Assembly: GCF_002017865.1 (NCBI RefSeq)
Contig: NZ_MTJN01000002.1
Span: forward strand, 4,216,001 to 4,280,000
Direction of reading: 5' to 3'
DNA: 64,000 bases
From: Rhodoferax fermentans
GTDB taxonomy: Bacteria > Pseudomonadota > Gammaproteobacteria > Burkholderiales > Burkholderiaceae_C
Shown: positions 16,632 through 25,128 of the stretch, in pieces
Numbering within the stretch: the stretch's first letter is position 1
How the letters are laid out: each line of letters begins with the position of its first letter
Position numbers and translations under genes: made by a program
Notes under the pieces: model-generated
Database searches by the model: none
What the model saw: only the letters and a program-made list of their open reading frames with translations
What the model was told of the DNA's origin: nothing

Positions 16632-17068
16632 GGGGGGAGATTCCTTAAAAACTGTTCCAGGATGATGCAGGCGGCTGCGGCGTCGGCATCACGGGCGCCA
16701 TCAGAACGCGCCTCGGTGGTGGTGTAACGCTCGTCCACCTCAAACACCGGCAGCTTGAAGCGGCCGTGTAATTGCCGGGCAAAACGTCTTGCTTTCGCTG
16801 TGTTTTCATGCGCGGCGCCGTCCGGGTGAAATGGCACACCGACCACCAGCGCGTCGGGCTGCCAGGTTTTGAGTTGGGCGGCAATCTTGACAAAACGCGC
16901 ATCACCTTCGGCGGTGATCGTGCCTTGTGGCTGGGCGGTGCGCATCAAGCGGTTGCCCACGGCAAAACCTGTTCGTTTGACACCAAAGTCCAGCGCCAGA
17001 AAGGTCATCAAGCCAGGCGCTACAAAGGCGGTAGCTACTGGGGCTTGATCTGTCTGGGCTAGAGCCAT
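16628..17068 (-). CDS. ruvX: RuvX/YqgF putative Holliday junction resolvase
   Basis: This RNase H-fold protein begins its conserved part at MTFLALDFGVKRTG (ATG 17008), with PFHPDG, DERYTT and a C-terminal DADAAAACIILEQFL. RuvX/YqgF is implicated in 16S rRNA 5' processing and in Holliday junction work. The frame from ATG 17068 adds 20 residues (MALAQTDQAPVATAFVAPGL), and this part is made from a copy of the palindromic repeat. Neither start has a convincing ribosome binding site, so 16628..17008 is a real alternative. It overlaps pyrR by 4 bases and follows algH. Confidence 0.9.
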   Translation of the reverse strand: MALAQTDQAPVATAFVAPGLMTFLALDFGVKRTGFAVGNRLMRTAQPQGTITAEGDARFVKIAAQLKTWQPDALVVGVPFHPDGAAHENTAKARRFARQLHGRFKLPVFEVDERYTTTEARSDGARDADAAAACIILEQFLRNLPP

Positions 17069-17072
17069 TTTT
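17015..17072 (+). repeat. Palindromic repeat at the ruvX start, copy 5
   Basis: It reads GGTAGCTACTGGGGCTT, loop, GGGCTAGAGCCATTTTT. Read on the minus strand, the ATGG of the repeat end (AAAATGGCTCTAGCCC) is the upstream start codon of ruvX, so the repeat may have provided an N-terminal extension or a new start. Confidence 0.6.
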
Positions 17073-17092
17073 TACCAAATAGTGTGAATGTG

Positions 17093-17692
17093 TCAGGCAT
17101 GGCCAGCATCGGGCGTCAGCATCCAGGCTTGCAGGCCCAGCAGTTGCAGGGCTTGTTCGTAACGCTGGTCAATCGGGGTGTCAAAAATCACCCGCACATC
17201 GGCTTCCACGGTGAGCCAGCTGTTGTCGATCAGTTCAGATTCGAGCTGCCCCTCGCCCCAGGCCGAGTAGCCCAGCGACACCATCACCTTGCGTGGGCCA
17301 GAGCCCGAGGAAATGGCCTCCAGCACATCACGCGAAGTGGTCATCTCCAGACCGCCGGGAATGATCATGGTGGAGGAATAGACCGGGTCGGCGGGTTTGT
17401 CCGCGTCTTTGAAAATCGCCTCGTGCAGCACAAAACCACGCTCGGTCTGCACCGGGCCGCCCAAAAACACCGGGTCGTCACTGAGGTCGGGGCGCATCAG
17501 CGGCAGCTCGACCTTGTCAAACAGGCCCTTGAGCGAGATGTCGCAGGGTTTGTTGATCACCAGCCCCAAAGCACCGCGTTCGCTGTGTTCACACAAATAG
17601 ACGACACTGCGCGCAAACAGCGGGTCCTCCAGCCCAGGCATGGCGATCAGAAAGTGATTCGTCAGGTTGGTGGAGGCAGAATCAGAGGACAT
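17093..17692 (-). CDS. algH: YqgE/AlgH family protein
   Basis: This 199-residue member of the YqgE/AlgH (DUF179) family has the signatures NHFLIAMPGLEDPLFARSVVY, GLVINKP, VFLGGPV and the SLGYSAWGEGQLESEL block. The biochemical role is unsettled; the name comes from an effect on alginate production in Pseudomonas. It lies upstream of ruvX-pyrR-pyrB on the same strand, a common order in this group of bacteria. Its ATG at 17692 is only 15 bases from the divergent photolyase start, so each gene's promoter must lie in or near the other's coding region. Confidence 0.93.
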   Translation of the reverse strand: MSSDSASTNLTNHFLIAMPGLEDPLFARSVVYLCEHSERGALGLVINKPCDISLKGLFDKVELPLMRPDLSDDPVFLGGPVQTERGFVLHEAIFKDADKPADPVYSSTMIIPGGLEMTTSRDVLEAISSGSGPRKVMVSLGYSAWGEGQLESELIDNSWLTVEADVRVIFDTPIDQRYEQALQLLGLQAWMLTPDAGHA

Positions 17693-17707
17693 CAAACGAT
17701 TTTAGCG

Positions 17708-19189
17708 ATGAACACAAGCCACGAATACGAGACCGGATTGATGTGGTTCCGGCGCGATTTGCGCAGCAGCGACAACGCCACACTGCATGCAGCCTTGACC
17801 CGCTGCCGCCAGTTGCACTGCGTGTTTGTTTTTGACCAGGCCATTCTGGAGCCCCTGCCACGGGTTGACCGGCGCGTGGAATTCATCCGCGAATCCTTGG
17901 TGGAACTGGATGAGGCGCTACGGCTTTTGAGCAAACGTCCAGATGCTGGCCTGATCGTGTGCCACGCAGTGGCCAGTGATGAGATTCCCCGACTAGCGCG
18001 CCAGCTCCAGGTCCAGGCCGTGTTCGCCGGGAATGACTACGAACCACAAGCCATCGAACGCGACACGGTTGTCGCCAACGCACTGCAAGCTGATGGCATC
18101 GCGTTGCTTACCTGCAAGGACCATGTGATTTTTGAGCGCCGCGAGATCCTGACGCAAAGCGGCGGCGTCTACGGCGTGTTCACCCCGTACAAGAACAACT
18201 GGCTCTCGCGTCTGGCCCCCGAACACCTGGTGGACCACAATGTCAACACGCTGGGAAACCGCTTGGCGCCACGACCACCCGAGTTTCAGACACCGGTTCC
18301 GACTCTGGCCGACATCGGTTTTGAGCCCAGCAACCTGGGGCAGCTCAAGATCCCAACCGGCATGTCCGGCGGCGCACGCCTGTTTGAGGACTTCTTCGAG
18401 CGCATGGACCGATATGACCGCACCCGCGATTTCCCGGCCATCAAGGGGCCGAGTTACCTGAGTGTGCACCTGCGTTTTGGCACGGTGTCACTGCGCCGCC
18501 TGGTGACTATTGCCTGGCAACGCCAGCTGGCGGGCAGCGCGGGCGCTGCGGTGTGGCTCAGCGAACTGGTCTGGCGCGACTTTTATGTGGCCATCCTGGC
18601 CAATTTCCCCCATGTGGCCACCCAAGCCTTCAAACCCGAATATGACGCGATTTCTTGGGAGACTGGCCCCGAGGCCGAGGCCCTGTTCGCCGCCTGGTGT
18701 GCCGGTCGCACCGGCTACCCGCTGGTGGACGCGGCCATGGCACAGCTCAATCAGACCGGCTACATGCACAACCGCCTGCGCATGGTGGTGGGCAGCTTCC
18801 TGGTGAAAGACTTAGGGCTTGACTGGCGCTGGGGTGAAGCCTACTTTGCCAAACACCTCAATGACTTTGATTTAAGCGCCAACAACGGCGGCTGGCAGTG
18901 GGTGGCCTCCAGCGGCTGTGATGCGCAACCCTACTTTCGCATCTTCAACCCCATCAGCCAGAGTGAAAAATTTGACCCCGAGGGCAAGTTCATCCGGCGC
19001 TACCTGCCGCAACTGGCGGCCTTATCGAACAAAGCCATCCATGCCCCCTGGCTCGCCAAACCGCTGGAGTTGCAGGCCGCAGGCCTCAGCCTGGGTGGCA
19101 ACTACCCGCAACCACTGGTGCAACACGACGCGGCGCGGGCCCAAACCCTGCTCCGATATGCGGTGGTGAAAAAAGCCCCAAGCGCTTGA
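17708..19189 (+). CDS. phrB: Deoxyribodipyrimidine photolyase
   Basis: This 493-residue photolyase/cryptochrome-family enzyme uses FAD and light to split cyclobutane pyrimidine dimers. The N-terminal antenna-binding domain begins GLMWFRRDLRSSDN. The FAD-binding C-terminal part has WLSELVWRDFY, TGYPLVDAAMAQL, TGYMHNRLRM, and the core DWRWGEAYFAKHLNDFDLSANNGGWQW. These motifs fit class I CPD photolyases. ATG 17708 is the start; the frame is open far upstream, but that part is the antisense of algH. It is followed by a palindromic repeat and convergent chpA. Confidence 0.96.
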   Translation: MNTSHEYETGLMWFRRDLRSSDNATLHAALTRCRQLHCVFVFDQAILEPLPRVDRRVEFIRESLVELDEALRLLSKRPDAGLIVCHAVASDEIPRLARQLQVQAVFAGNDYEPQAIERDTVVANALQADGIALLTCKDHVIFERREILTQSGGVYGVFTPYKNNWLSRLAPEHLVDHNVNTLGNRLAPRPPEFQTPVPTLADIGFEPSNLGQLKIPTGMSGGARLFEDFFERMDRYDRTRDFPAIKGPSYLSVHLRFGTVSLRRLVTIAWQRQLAGSAGAAVWLSELVWRDFYVAILANFPHVATQAFKPEYDAISWETGPEAEALFAAWCAGRTGYPLVDAAMAQLNQTGYMHNRLRMVVGSFLVKDLGLDWRWGEAYFAKHLNDFDLSANNGGWQWVASSGCDAQPYFRIFNPISQSEKFDPEGKFIRRYLPQLAALSNKAIHAPWLAKPLELQAAGLSLGGNYPQPLVQHDAARAQTLLRYAVVKKAPSA

Positions 19190-19226
19190 GTCACCCGCCT
19201 GGGGTGAAGCAGCGCTGGGTTGTCAA

Positions 19227-19278
19227 TAATTTTGATAGCTATTAGCCCTTACTTCATAAGGGCTAGAGGCCTATTTGA
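19227..19278 (+). repeat. Interspersed palindromic repeat, copy 6
   Basis: It reads TTGATAGCTATTAGCCCTTA, loop, ATAAGGGCTAGAGGCC, then TATTTGAC. It lies between convergent phrB and chpA. CTA at 19271-19273 within it is the reverse complement of the chpA stop TAG, so the repeat supplies the end of that gene. Confidence 0.92.
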
Positions 19279-22200
19279 CTTGCAAACCGGCGTCACAATA
19301 GCCACGCACCAGCGCCAGCAGCTCGTCTTCTGGATAGGGTTTGCCGAGGTAGTGATCGACCCCGAGCGCACGCGCGTAGTCGCGGTGTTTTTCGGCGATG
19401 CGTGAGGTGATCATGATCACCGGCAGGTCTTTGAGCCGGTCATCCGCGCGGATGTTGCGCACCAGGTCAAAACCGTCCATACGCGGCATCTCGATGTCGG
19501 CCAGCACCACCACCGGTTTCTCCAGCTGCAGCTGCTCCAACGCCTGCAGACCATCGGCGGCCAGGGCCACCCGGTAACCTTCGCGCTTCAAAAGTCGCTG
19601 CGTGACACGCCGCACAGTGATCGAGTCATCCACCACCAACACCAGCGGCACCTGGCTGGCCGGTGAGACCTGGTCAGACGGCGTGACACCCTGTGTCTCG
19701 GCAGCAGCTGAAGCAGCACCCGCATGGGCTGCGGTGTAAGCCTGCGCCTGTTCACCATAAGCCCCCGCCAGCGCCACCGGGTTGTAGATCAGCACCACCG
19801 CGCCAGAGGCCAGTGCCGACATGCCCACCAGACCCGGCAGGCGTGACAACTGTGGCCCGAGGTTCTTGACCACCACTTCCTGGTTGCCCAGCACCTCGTC
19901 CACATGCAGGGCGACCAACTGGCCCGCGCTGCGAAAGACCGCCACCGGCGCCGTTTTGGCGGAAGGCTCGGTACTGGCGGCAGAGGTTTGCAACAAGGCC
20001 CCGGCCCAGTAAAAGGCCAATCCCTGACCGTTGTAATCAAAGCGCCCCGATTGATAGGCCGCCTGCAGCACCGCCTGCGGCACCCGGCGCACCAGCTCGA
20101 TCTGGTTGGCGGGCACGCCCATCACCAGTTCGCCAAAACGCAGCAGCACCACCTGGTTGACCGCCGTGGTCAAGGGCAGCACCAGCTTGAAACGGCTGCC
20201 CTGACCGGCCTCGGTACTGAGCTCCACCCGCCCCCCGAGGGCATTGACCTCGTTGCGCACCACGTCCAGGCCAATCCCGCGCCCGGCCATCTCGCTGAGC
20301 TCGGGTGCGGTAGACAGGCCTGAGCTGAAGACCAAATGGGCCACCTGGGCCTCGGTCAACACCTGATCGGCGTCGATCAGTCCCTGGGCCAGCGCTTTGT
20401 CACGGATACGCACCAGGTCCAGGCCCACACCGTCATCGGCAAAACTTACTGCCACGTCGTTGCTTTGCTGCTCCACCGTGAGGGTGATGACTCCGACTTC
20501 GGGTTTGCCAGCGGCCAGACGGGCAGCCGTGGGCTCGATGCCATGACCCACCGCGTTGCGCAGAATGTGTTCGAACGCCGGTACGGCGCGCTCCAGCACA
20601 CCACGGTCCAGTTCGAGAGAGCCCCCTTCGATCTCCAGTCGGGCGGCTTTGCCAACGTCCTTGGACGCCTGGCGCACCACACCGTGCAGGCGCTCGGCCA
20701 CACTGTCGAACTCGACCATGCGGGTGCGCAGCAGATCACGCTGCAAATCACGCGTCTGCCGACCCTGCGCGGCCAAGTCGTCTTCAACACCGGCCACCGT
20801 TTGCTGCAGCGTGCGCTGCAAAGTGGCCACGTCGTGCACCGACTCGGCCATCATGCGGGTGAGCTCCTGCACCCGGGTGAAGCGGTCGAATTCGAGCGGA
20901 TCAAAACCCTGCTCGGAGTCCTTGGCCAGCGCCATGCGCGACTGCATCTGTGACTCGGACTGCAGCTCCAGGTCGCGCAACTGCCCACGCAGGCGCGACA
21001 AGTTGCTGGTCAGTTCCCCCAGCGAGCCATGCAACTGGCCCAGGCGCGACTCCAGCCGAGAGCGCGAGATCATCACCTCACCGGCCTGGTCCACCATGTG
21101 GTCGATCAGCTGGGCCTTGACCCGGATGGTCTGGTTGGAGGCGCGGCGCAGTGGCGGCGCGGTCAAGGGCGTCAGGCCCGCCAGCGAGGGCGACAGATCA
21201 CGGACAGCAGGCGCAGCCGACGGGTCGGACTCATCATCCAGCGCCGACCCCTGTTCAACCGCCATGGTGGGCGCCAGCTCCGGCAACACCAGCTCGGACA
21301 ATGGTGTGGCGCGCAAGGCCTCAAAACGCTGGGTGATGGCATCGAGTTGCGCCAGTAAGGGTGTCACCTGGCTGGTGTGTGCGGTCTCGGCATCGATCAG
21401 TTCAACCGCCGACTCCATGCGGTGTGCCATCTCGCCCAGGCCCATCGCCCCGGCGAGCCGGGCACTGCCCTTGAGGGTGTGCAAAACGCGCAAGACCTCC
21501 TGGCGGGCACCGAGGTTGTCGGGGCGCAAACTCCACTGCCGCAGCGCACCACTGAGTTGTGGCAACAGTTCCAGGGCCTCTTCTTCAAACACCGAGAACA
21601 GGTCCACATCCAGCGTATCCAGCACCTCGCTGACCCCATCGGAAGCGGCCACAGGCAGCTCGGGCAGCTCGGGCAGCTCGGGCAGCTCGGGCAGAGAGGG
21701 CAGAGAGGGCAGAGAGGGCTCAGGCTCGGCCACCTCAAAGTCGATATCACCCAGGTCGATCTCGGAGACCGGTGCCTGCTCTGGCGGCTGGGCTAGCAGG
21801 TCAGCGTCAGATGGCGCCAACACGTCGTCAAAATCCAGATCCAGTTCGGGCGGCTCCTCGTCGAGCCAGGACAGTGGCGAAACCGGTTGAGACAGGTCGC
21901 TGTCGAGCACCGACTTCAGGGCAGCCAGGACCTCTGGGTCCGGTTGTTTGAGGAAACCCGCCGCAAACTGGTGCAGCAGGCGCCGGATGTCCTCGGCCGC
22001 GTCGACAAACAGCTGCGCGTGTTCAGGCTGACCACGATCACCCAGGTGGGTGTGTTCCAGCGCATGTTCCAGCGCCCGCGCCAGTTCCGACAGGGCCAGG
22101 AAACCCACGGTGGCCGAGCTGCCTGCGAGCGAGTGCGCCAGGCCAATGGCCGAATCGGGCACCGGCTGCGCCAGCTCCATCGACCACTCGGTCAGCTCGG

Positions 22201-25093
22201 TCAACAGACGGCGTGACCATTCGTCGGCCTCGTTGAGGTACACGTTGTAGAGCGGGATGCCAATCCGCAAAGTACCAATCACCTTGACTTGTTCTTCAGC
22301 CGGCTCCGGTGGCAGCATGCCCTGATCAACAGGGTCTGGCAACACCACGTCTGCCTCTGCCTCTGCCTCTGCCTCTGCGACGGCTGGCTCTGCGTGGGTG
22401 TCGGGCAACATCAAGGTGATCGGATCTTCGCTGTCCGGTGCCGACTCGGCGGGTGCCAACACATCGTCCAGAGGCACCCCGAGCGATGCCAGCGGGTCCT
22501 CCGGCACCTCCGGCTGATCTTCGGAAAAGTCTGCAAAGTTGCTCAGCAGGGTTTCGCTGAAGTCCACCAGCTGTGTTTCGCTGAAATCCTGCTTCGCCGG
22601 GGTGGCAGCGTCCGTCAGCTCCTCTGCGGCCACCGGCTCCTCATCCACAACAGGGGGCTCCATGGGCGTGACCACGGGCGGCAACAGATAGTCCAGGACA
22701 TCGGGCTCAGCCAATTCGTGAGGCGCCGCATCCGGCGCGGGCACCGGTGCCTGCACCGCACTGCCATGCAGCAACAACTCGGTCGCGATACCGTCGACGC
22801 GCAGGCTATCGGCCGCGCTGCGAAACGGCGCGGCACTCCAGGCAGGGTCGTTGTGGCCCGCGATGTCGTTGATCCATTGGCCAAACCCTTGCAAAGCCTG
22901 GTGGGCCAGGTGCACCAGTTCCGGGCTGGCAGGCAACTGCTGTGGCAACCAGGCATTGAGCAACTGCTCCATGGCCCAGGCCGCTTCTCCAAACTCGGTC
23001 AGGCCTACCATGCGGGCACTGCCCTTGAGGGTGTGGAAAGCACGCCGCAAGCTGGTCTGCTGGTCCATCGCGGCCGGGTCGTTGTGCAAAGCCAGCACCG
23101 CGCCCAGCCCGGTTTCGATCACCTCCTGGGCCTCTTCGAGGAAGATGTCGCGCAACTCAGCGTCATCATCCACATCGTCCACCATGGGTGCAGCCGCTTT
23201 GGCCGCCAGATCTTCCAAGGGCGCCACAACCGGCGCTGCCGGTGTCGGCTCTGGTGGGGTTGGCGCAGGGCTGGCAGGCAACGCAGCTGGCGTCGGCACC
23301 AACAGCGGCGCAGAAGGCTCGTCCGCAGCCTGCGTCTGGCGCCCCATGACCGAGCGGAACTCACCGCTGACCTCATCGTAGACAAACAGCTTCTTGGCCA
23401 GCTCGCGCTGGTAACTGAGCATGTCAACCAGGAAACCCAGTGCCCCGAGGCTGTTGCCAAGTTTGTCGAAATCTGCCGTGTGATCCTGGGGGCTGGTCTC
23501 GCCACTGATCAGAAAGCGCTCCACACTGTCGCGCATGCGCAAGGACGCCAGCGCGGCCTGGTCCAGCCCCAGCACCGAGAACACGCCGCGCATCTGCGCC
23601 AGCCGCCCCGGCACCTGGTGCAGCGGCAAGGTGTCCGCAGGCTGGCGGAAAAATGTGTCCAGCGCAGACTCCACCTCACCCAAGGTGCTGCGTAACTCAT
23701 CGACCACACTGCCCATGACCTGGCGGTCACTGACCCGCCGGTACAACTCTTCCATCCAGCTGTCCATCGGCTCGGGTTGGCCACCCGTGTTGACATGGTC
23801 CAGACGCTGGGCCAGACGGTTGCCGCGTGCCACCGTTTGGGCACTGTCCGGGTCCAGCTCCTCATACGCCGACTCCAGGTACAACACGGAGGTAGCTACT
23901 TCCATCGCCAGCGACACATCGGGCGCGGCACCGGATCGGGTGACACTGTCAAGCGCACGCAGCAAAGCGGCGGCCAGTTCACGGTTGTCGGGGTGTAACT
24001 TCACCACAGAATCGGCCACCAAGGCAAACTGGTCGGCCGCCGTCTTGATCCGGCTGACATCGCCGCCACTCAGGGATGACCAGGTTTCTGCCGCAGCGGC
24101 CACGCGTTTACGCGCCTGCGCCAGCACCACCGGATCAAACAGACCAAACTGGGGGGTCTCGTAGTCCACCCGGACCGGTGCGGCAAAGCCCCAGGCCAAA
24201 TGCACCGCTTGCAAAGCCGGTGTCTGCCCAGCGCTCAGCGGTGCCGCCTGGGCACAAAAGAACAACAGGTCACGGGCCAGCCGCTCGGAAATTTCGGGCT
24301 CACCCCGCGCCAGCGTGCGGTATTGCAGCAGCACATGGGTTGCCGCACGTTTTTCATACACATCGCTGGCACACAGCTGGTACCCGACTGCTTCAAAATA
24401 AGCAGCACATACCATCCACCAGGTACGGGAGTTGAGCTGTTTTTGTGCTGCCGCAAAACCCAGACTGATGTCGCGCATGGCCAGTGCCGAAGGCACATGC
24501 GCGGCCTTCACCACGTTGAGAATCAGGCCGTCAATGCGCGAGCGCGCCACCGCGTCGTAAGCCAGCGGCACAACAGCGGCGGGCACCGGCACATCCACCC
24601 AGTGCCAGTCATGTGCCCACAGGTCTGCAGGATGGATGCGTTCGTCACCGGTTAAGGCCAACACCTCGCGGTATTGCGGAAACAAGGCCACCGAGGACAG
24701 CGGTTTGCCCTTGAGCACCCCTTCCAGATAGTCGGTCAGCGCAAAACTGGCGCGCTCGACCCGCTGCGCCGCGTCGTCGCTGCAGAACTCGGGGCGTTGA
24801 ACAAATTTCTGCACCAGCGCTTCCATCGCGCGCAACATGGTGGCGGGTGCTTCCAGCCCCACCATCTCCAGTGCACCCACCGCCTGATGCAACTGCTGGC
24901 GCGCAATACGCAGGTGGCTGGCGTCCAGCGCGGCCAGGTCAGAGCCCCGGGACAGTTCGGCATCACGCACAAAGCGGCGCAATGCCTGCGTGGCGCCATC
25001 CAGGGATTTGCGCAACTCGTCGAGCACCCAGGCCAGCGGCCCCAAATCGGGCTCAAGGTGGCGGATGTCGGTAGGGGTTGCAACAGCTAGCAT
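19271..25093 (-). CDS. chpA: ChpA/PilL hybrid chemotaxis kinase of type IV pili
   Basis: This 1940-residue CheA-like kinase is the core of the Pil-Chp pathway that controls twitching and surface sensing. Histidine phosphotransfer domains are visible at about residue 684 (FHTLKGSARM), 984 (AHSLAGSSAT) and 1203 (LHTLKGSARL), with more degenerate ones nearer the N terminus. The HATPase core follows (HILRNAVGHGIEP near 1504 and DDGVGLDLVRI), then a CheW-like domain and a C-terminal receiver (VVDDSITVRR near 1818, phosphoacceptor in LADIEMPRMDG). Acidic Pro/Leu and Glu/Ala linkers come from short tandem repeats. It is the last gene of pilGHIJ-chpA, 35 bases after pilJ. No clear ribosome binding site precedes ATG 25093. 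Confidence 0.95.
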   Translation of the reverse strand: MLAVATPTDIRHLEPDLGPLAWVLDELRKSLDGATQALRRFVRDAELSRGSDLAALDASHLRIARQQLHQAVGALEMVGLEAPATMLRAMEALVQKFVQRPEFCSDDAAQRVERASFALTDYLEGVLKGKPLSSVALFPQYREVLALTGDERIHPADLWAHDWHWVDVPVPAAVVPLAYDAVARSRIDGLILNVVKAAHVPSALAMRDISLGFAAAQKQLNSRTWWMVCAAYFEAVGYQLCASDVYEKRAATHVLLQYRTLARGEPEISERLARDLLFFCAQAAPLSAGQTPALQAVHLAWGFAAPVRVDYETPQFGLFDPVVLAQARKRVAAAAETWSSLSGGDVSRIKTAADQFALVADSVVKLHPDNRELAAALLRALDSVTRSGAAPDVSLAMEVATSVLYLESAYEELDPDSAQTVARGNRLAQRLDHVNTGGQPEPMDSWMEELYRRVSDRQVMGSVVDELRSTLGEVESALDTFFRQPADTLPLHQVPGRLAQMRGVFSVLGLDQAALASLRMRDSVERFLISGETSPQDHTADFDKLGNSLGALGFLVDMLSYQRELAKKLFVYDEVSGEFRSVMGRQTQAADEPSAPLLVPTPAALPASPAPTPPEPTPAAPVVAPLEDLAAKAAAPMVDDVDDDAELRDIFLEEAQEVIETGLGAVLALHNDPAAMDQQTSLRRAFHTLKGSARMVGLTEFGEAAWAMEQLLNAWLPQQLPASPELVHLAHQALQGFGQWINDIAGHNDPAWSAAPFRSAADSLRVDGIATELLLHGSAVQAPVPAPDAAPHELAEPDVLDYLLPPVVTPMEPPVVDEEPVAAEELTDAATPAKQDFSETQLVDFSETLLSNFADFSEDQPEVPEDPLASLGVPLDDVLAPAESAPDSEDPITLMLPDTHAEPAVAEAEAEAEADVVLPDPVDQGMLPPEPAEEQVKVIGTLRIGIPLYNVYLNEADEWSRRLLTELTEWSMELAQPVPDSAIGLAHSLAGSSATVGFLALSELARALEHALEHTHLGDRGQPEHAQLFVDAAEDIRRLLHQFAAGFLKQPDPEVLAALKSVLDSDLSQPVSPLSWLDEEPPELDLDFDDVLAPSDADLLAQPPEQAPVSEIDLGDIDFEVAEPEPSLPSLPSLPELPELPELPELPVAASDGVSEVLDTLDVDLFSVFEEEALELLPQLSGALRQWSLRPDNLGARQEVLRVLHTLKGSARLAGAMGLGEMAHRMESAVELIDAETAHTSQVTPLLAQLDAITQRFEALRATPLSELVLPELAPTMAVEQGSALDDESDPSAAPAVRDLSPSLAGLTPLTAPPLRRASNQTIRVKAQLIDHMVDQAGEVMISRSRLESRLGQLHGSLGELTSNLSRLRGQLRDLELQSESQMQSRMALAKDSEQGFDPLEFDRFTRVQELTRMMAESVHDVATLQRTLQQTVAGVEDDLAAQGRQTRDLQRDLLRTRMVEFDSVAERLHGVVRQASKDVGKAARLEIEGGSLELDRGVLERAVPAFEHILRNAVGHGIEPTAARLAAGKPEVGVITLTVEQQSNDVAVSFADDGVGLDLVRIRDKALAQGLIDADQVLTEAQVAHLVFSSGLSTAPELSEMAGRGIGLDVVRNEVNALGGRVELSTEAGQGSRFKLVLPLTTAVNQVVLLRFGELVMGVPANQIELVRRVPQAVLQAAYQSGRFDYNGQGLAFYWAGALLQTSAASTEPSAKTAPVAVFRSAGQLVALHVDEVLGNQEVVVKNLGPQLSRLPGLVGMSALASGAVVLIYNPVALAGAYGEQAQAYTAAHAGAASAAAETQGVTPSDQVSPASQVPLVLVVDDSITVRRVTQRLLKREGYRVALAADGLQALEQLQLEKPVVVLADIEMPRMDGFDLVRNIRADDRLKDLPVIMITSRIAEKHRDYARALGVDHYLGKPYPEDELLALVRGYCDAGLQVK
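21654..21716. repeat. 9-base tandem repeats in chpA
   Basis: Four exact GGCAGCTCG units (21654-21689) are followed by three GGCAGAGAG units (21690-21716). On the coding strand they give Pro-Ser-Leu and then Pro-Glu-Leu triplets, an extended linker between phosphotransfer domains. Units of 9 keep the frame, so copy number can change without breaking the gene. Confidence 0.95.
22350..22379. repeat. 6-base tandem repeat in chpA
   Basis: Four TCTGCC units and a fifth TCTGCG encode alternating Glu-Ala (AEAEAEAEAD) in another interdomain linker of ChpA. Like the 9-base array, it could vary in length in frame. Confidence 0.95.
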
Positions 25094-25128
25094 GGGTCAG
25101 ACAATCCAATCAATGGGGGTGAAGCCGG

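Noticed and set aside
17084..17707. Upstream extension of phrB
   Set aside because: It is the antisense of algH; the photolyase fold begins right after ATG 17708.
21654..21716. Possible CRISPR or minisatellite array
   Set aside because: Units are 9 bases without spacers and form an in-frame linker in chpA.
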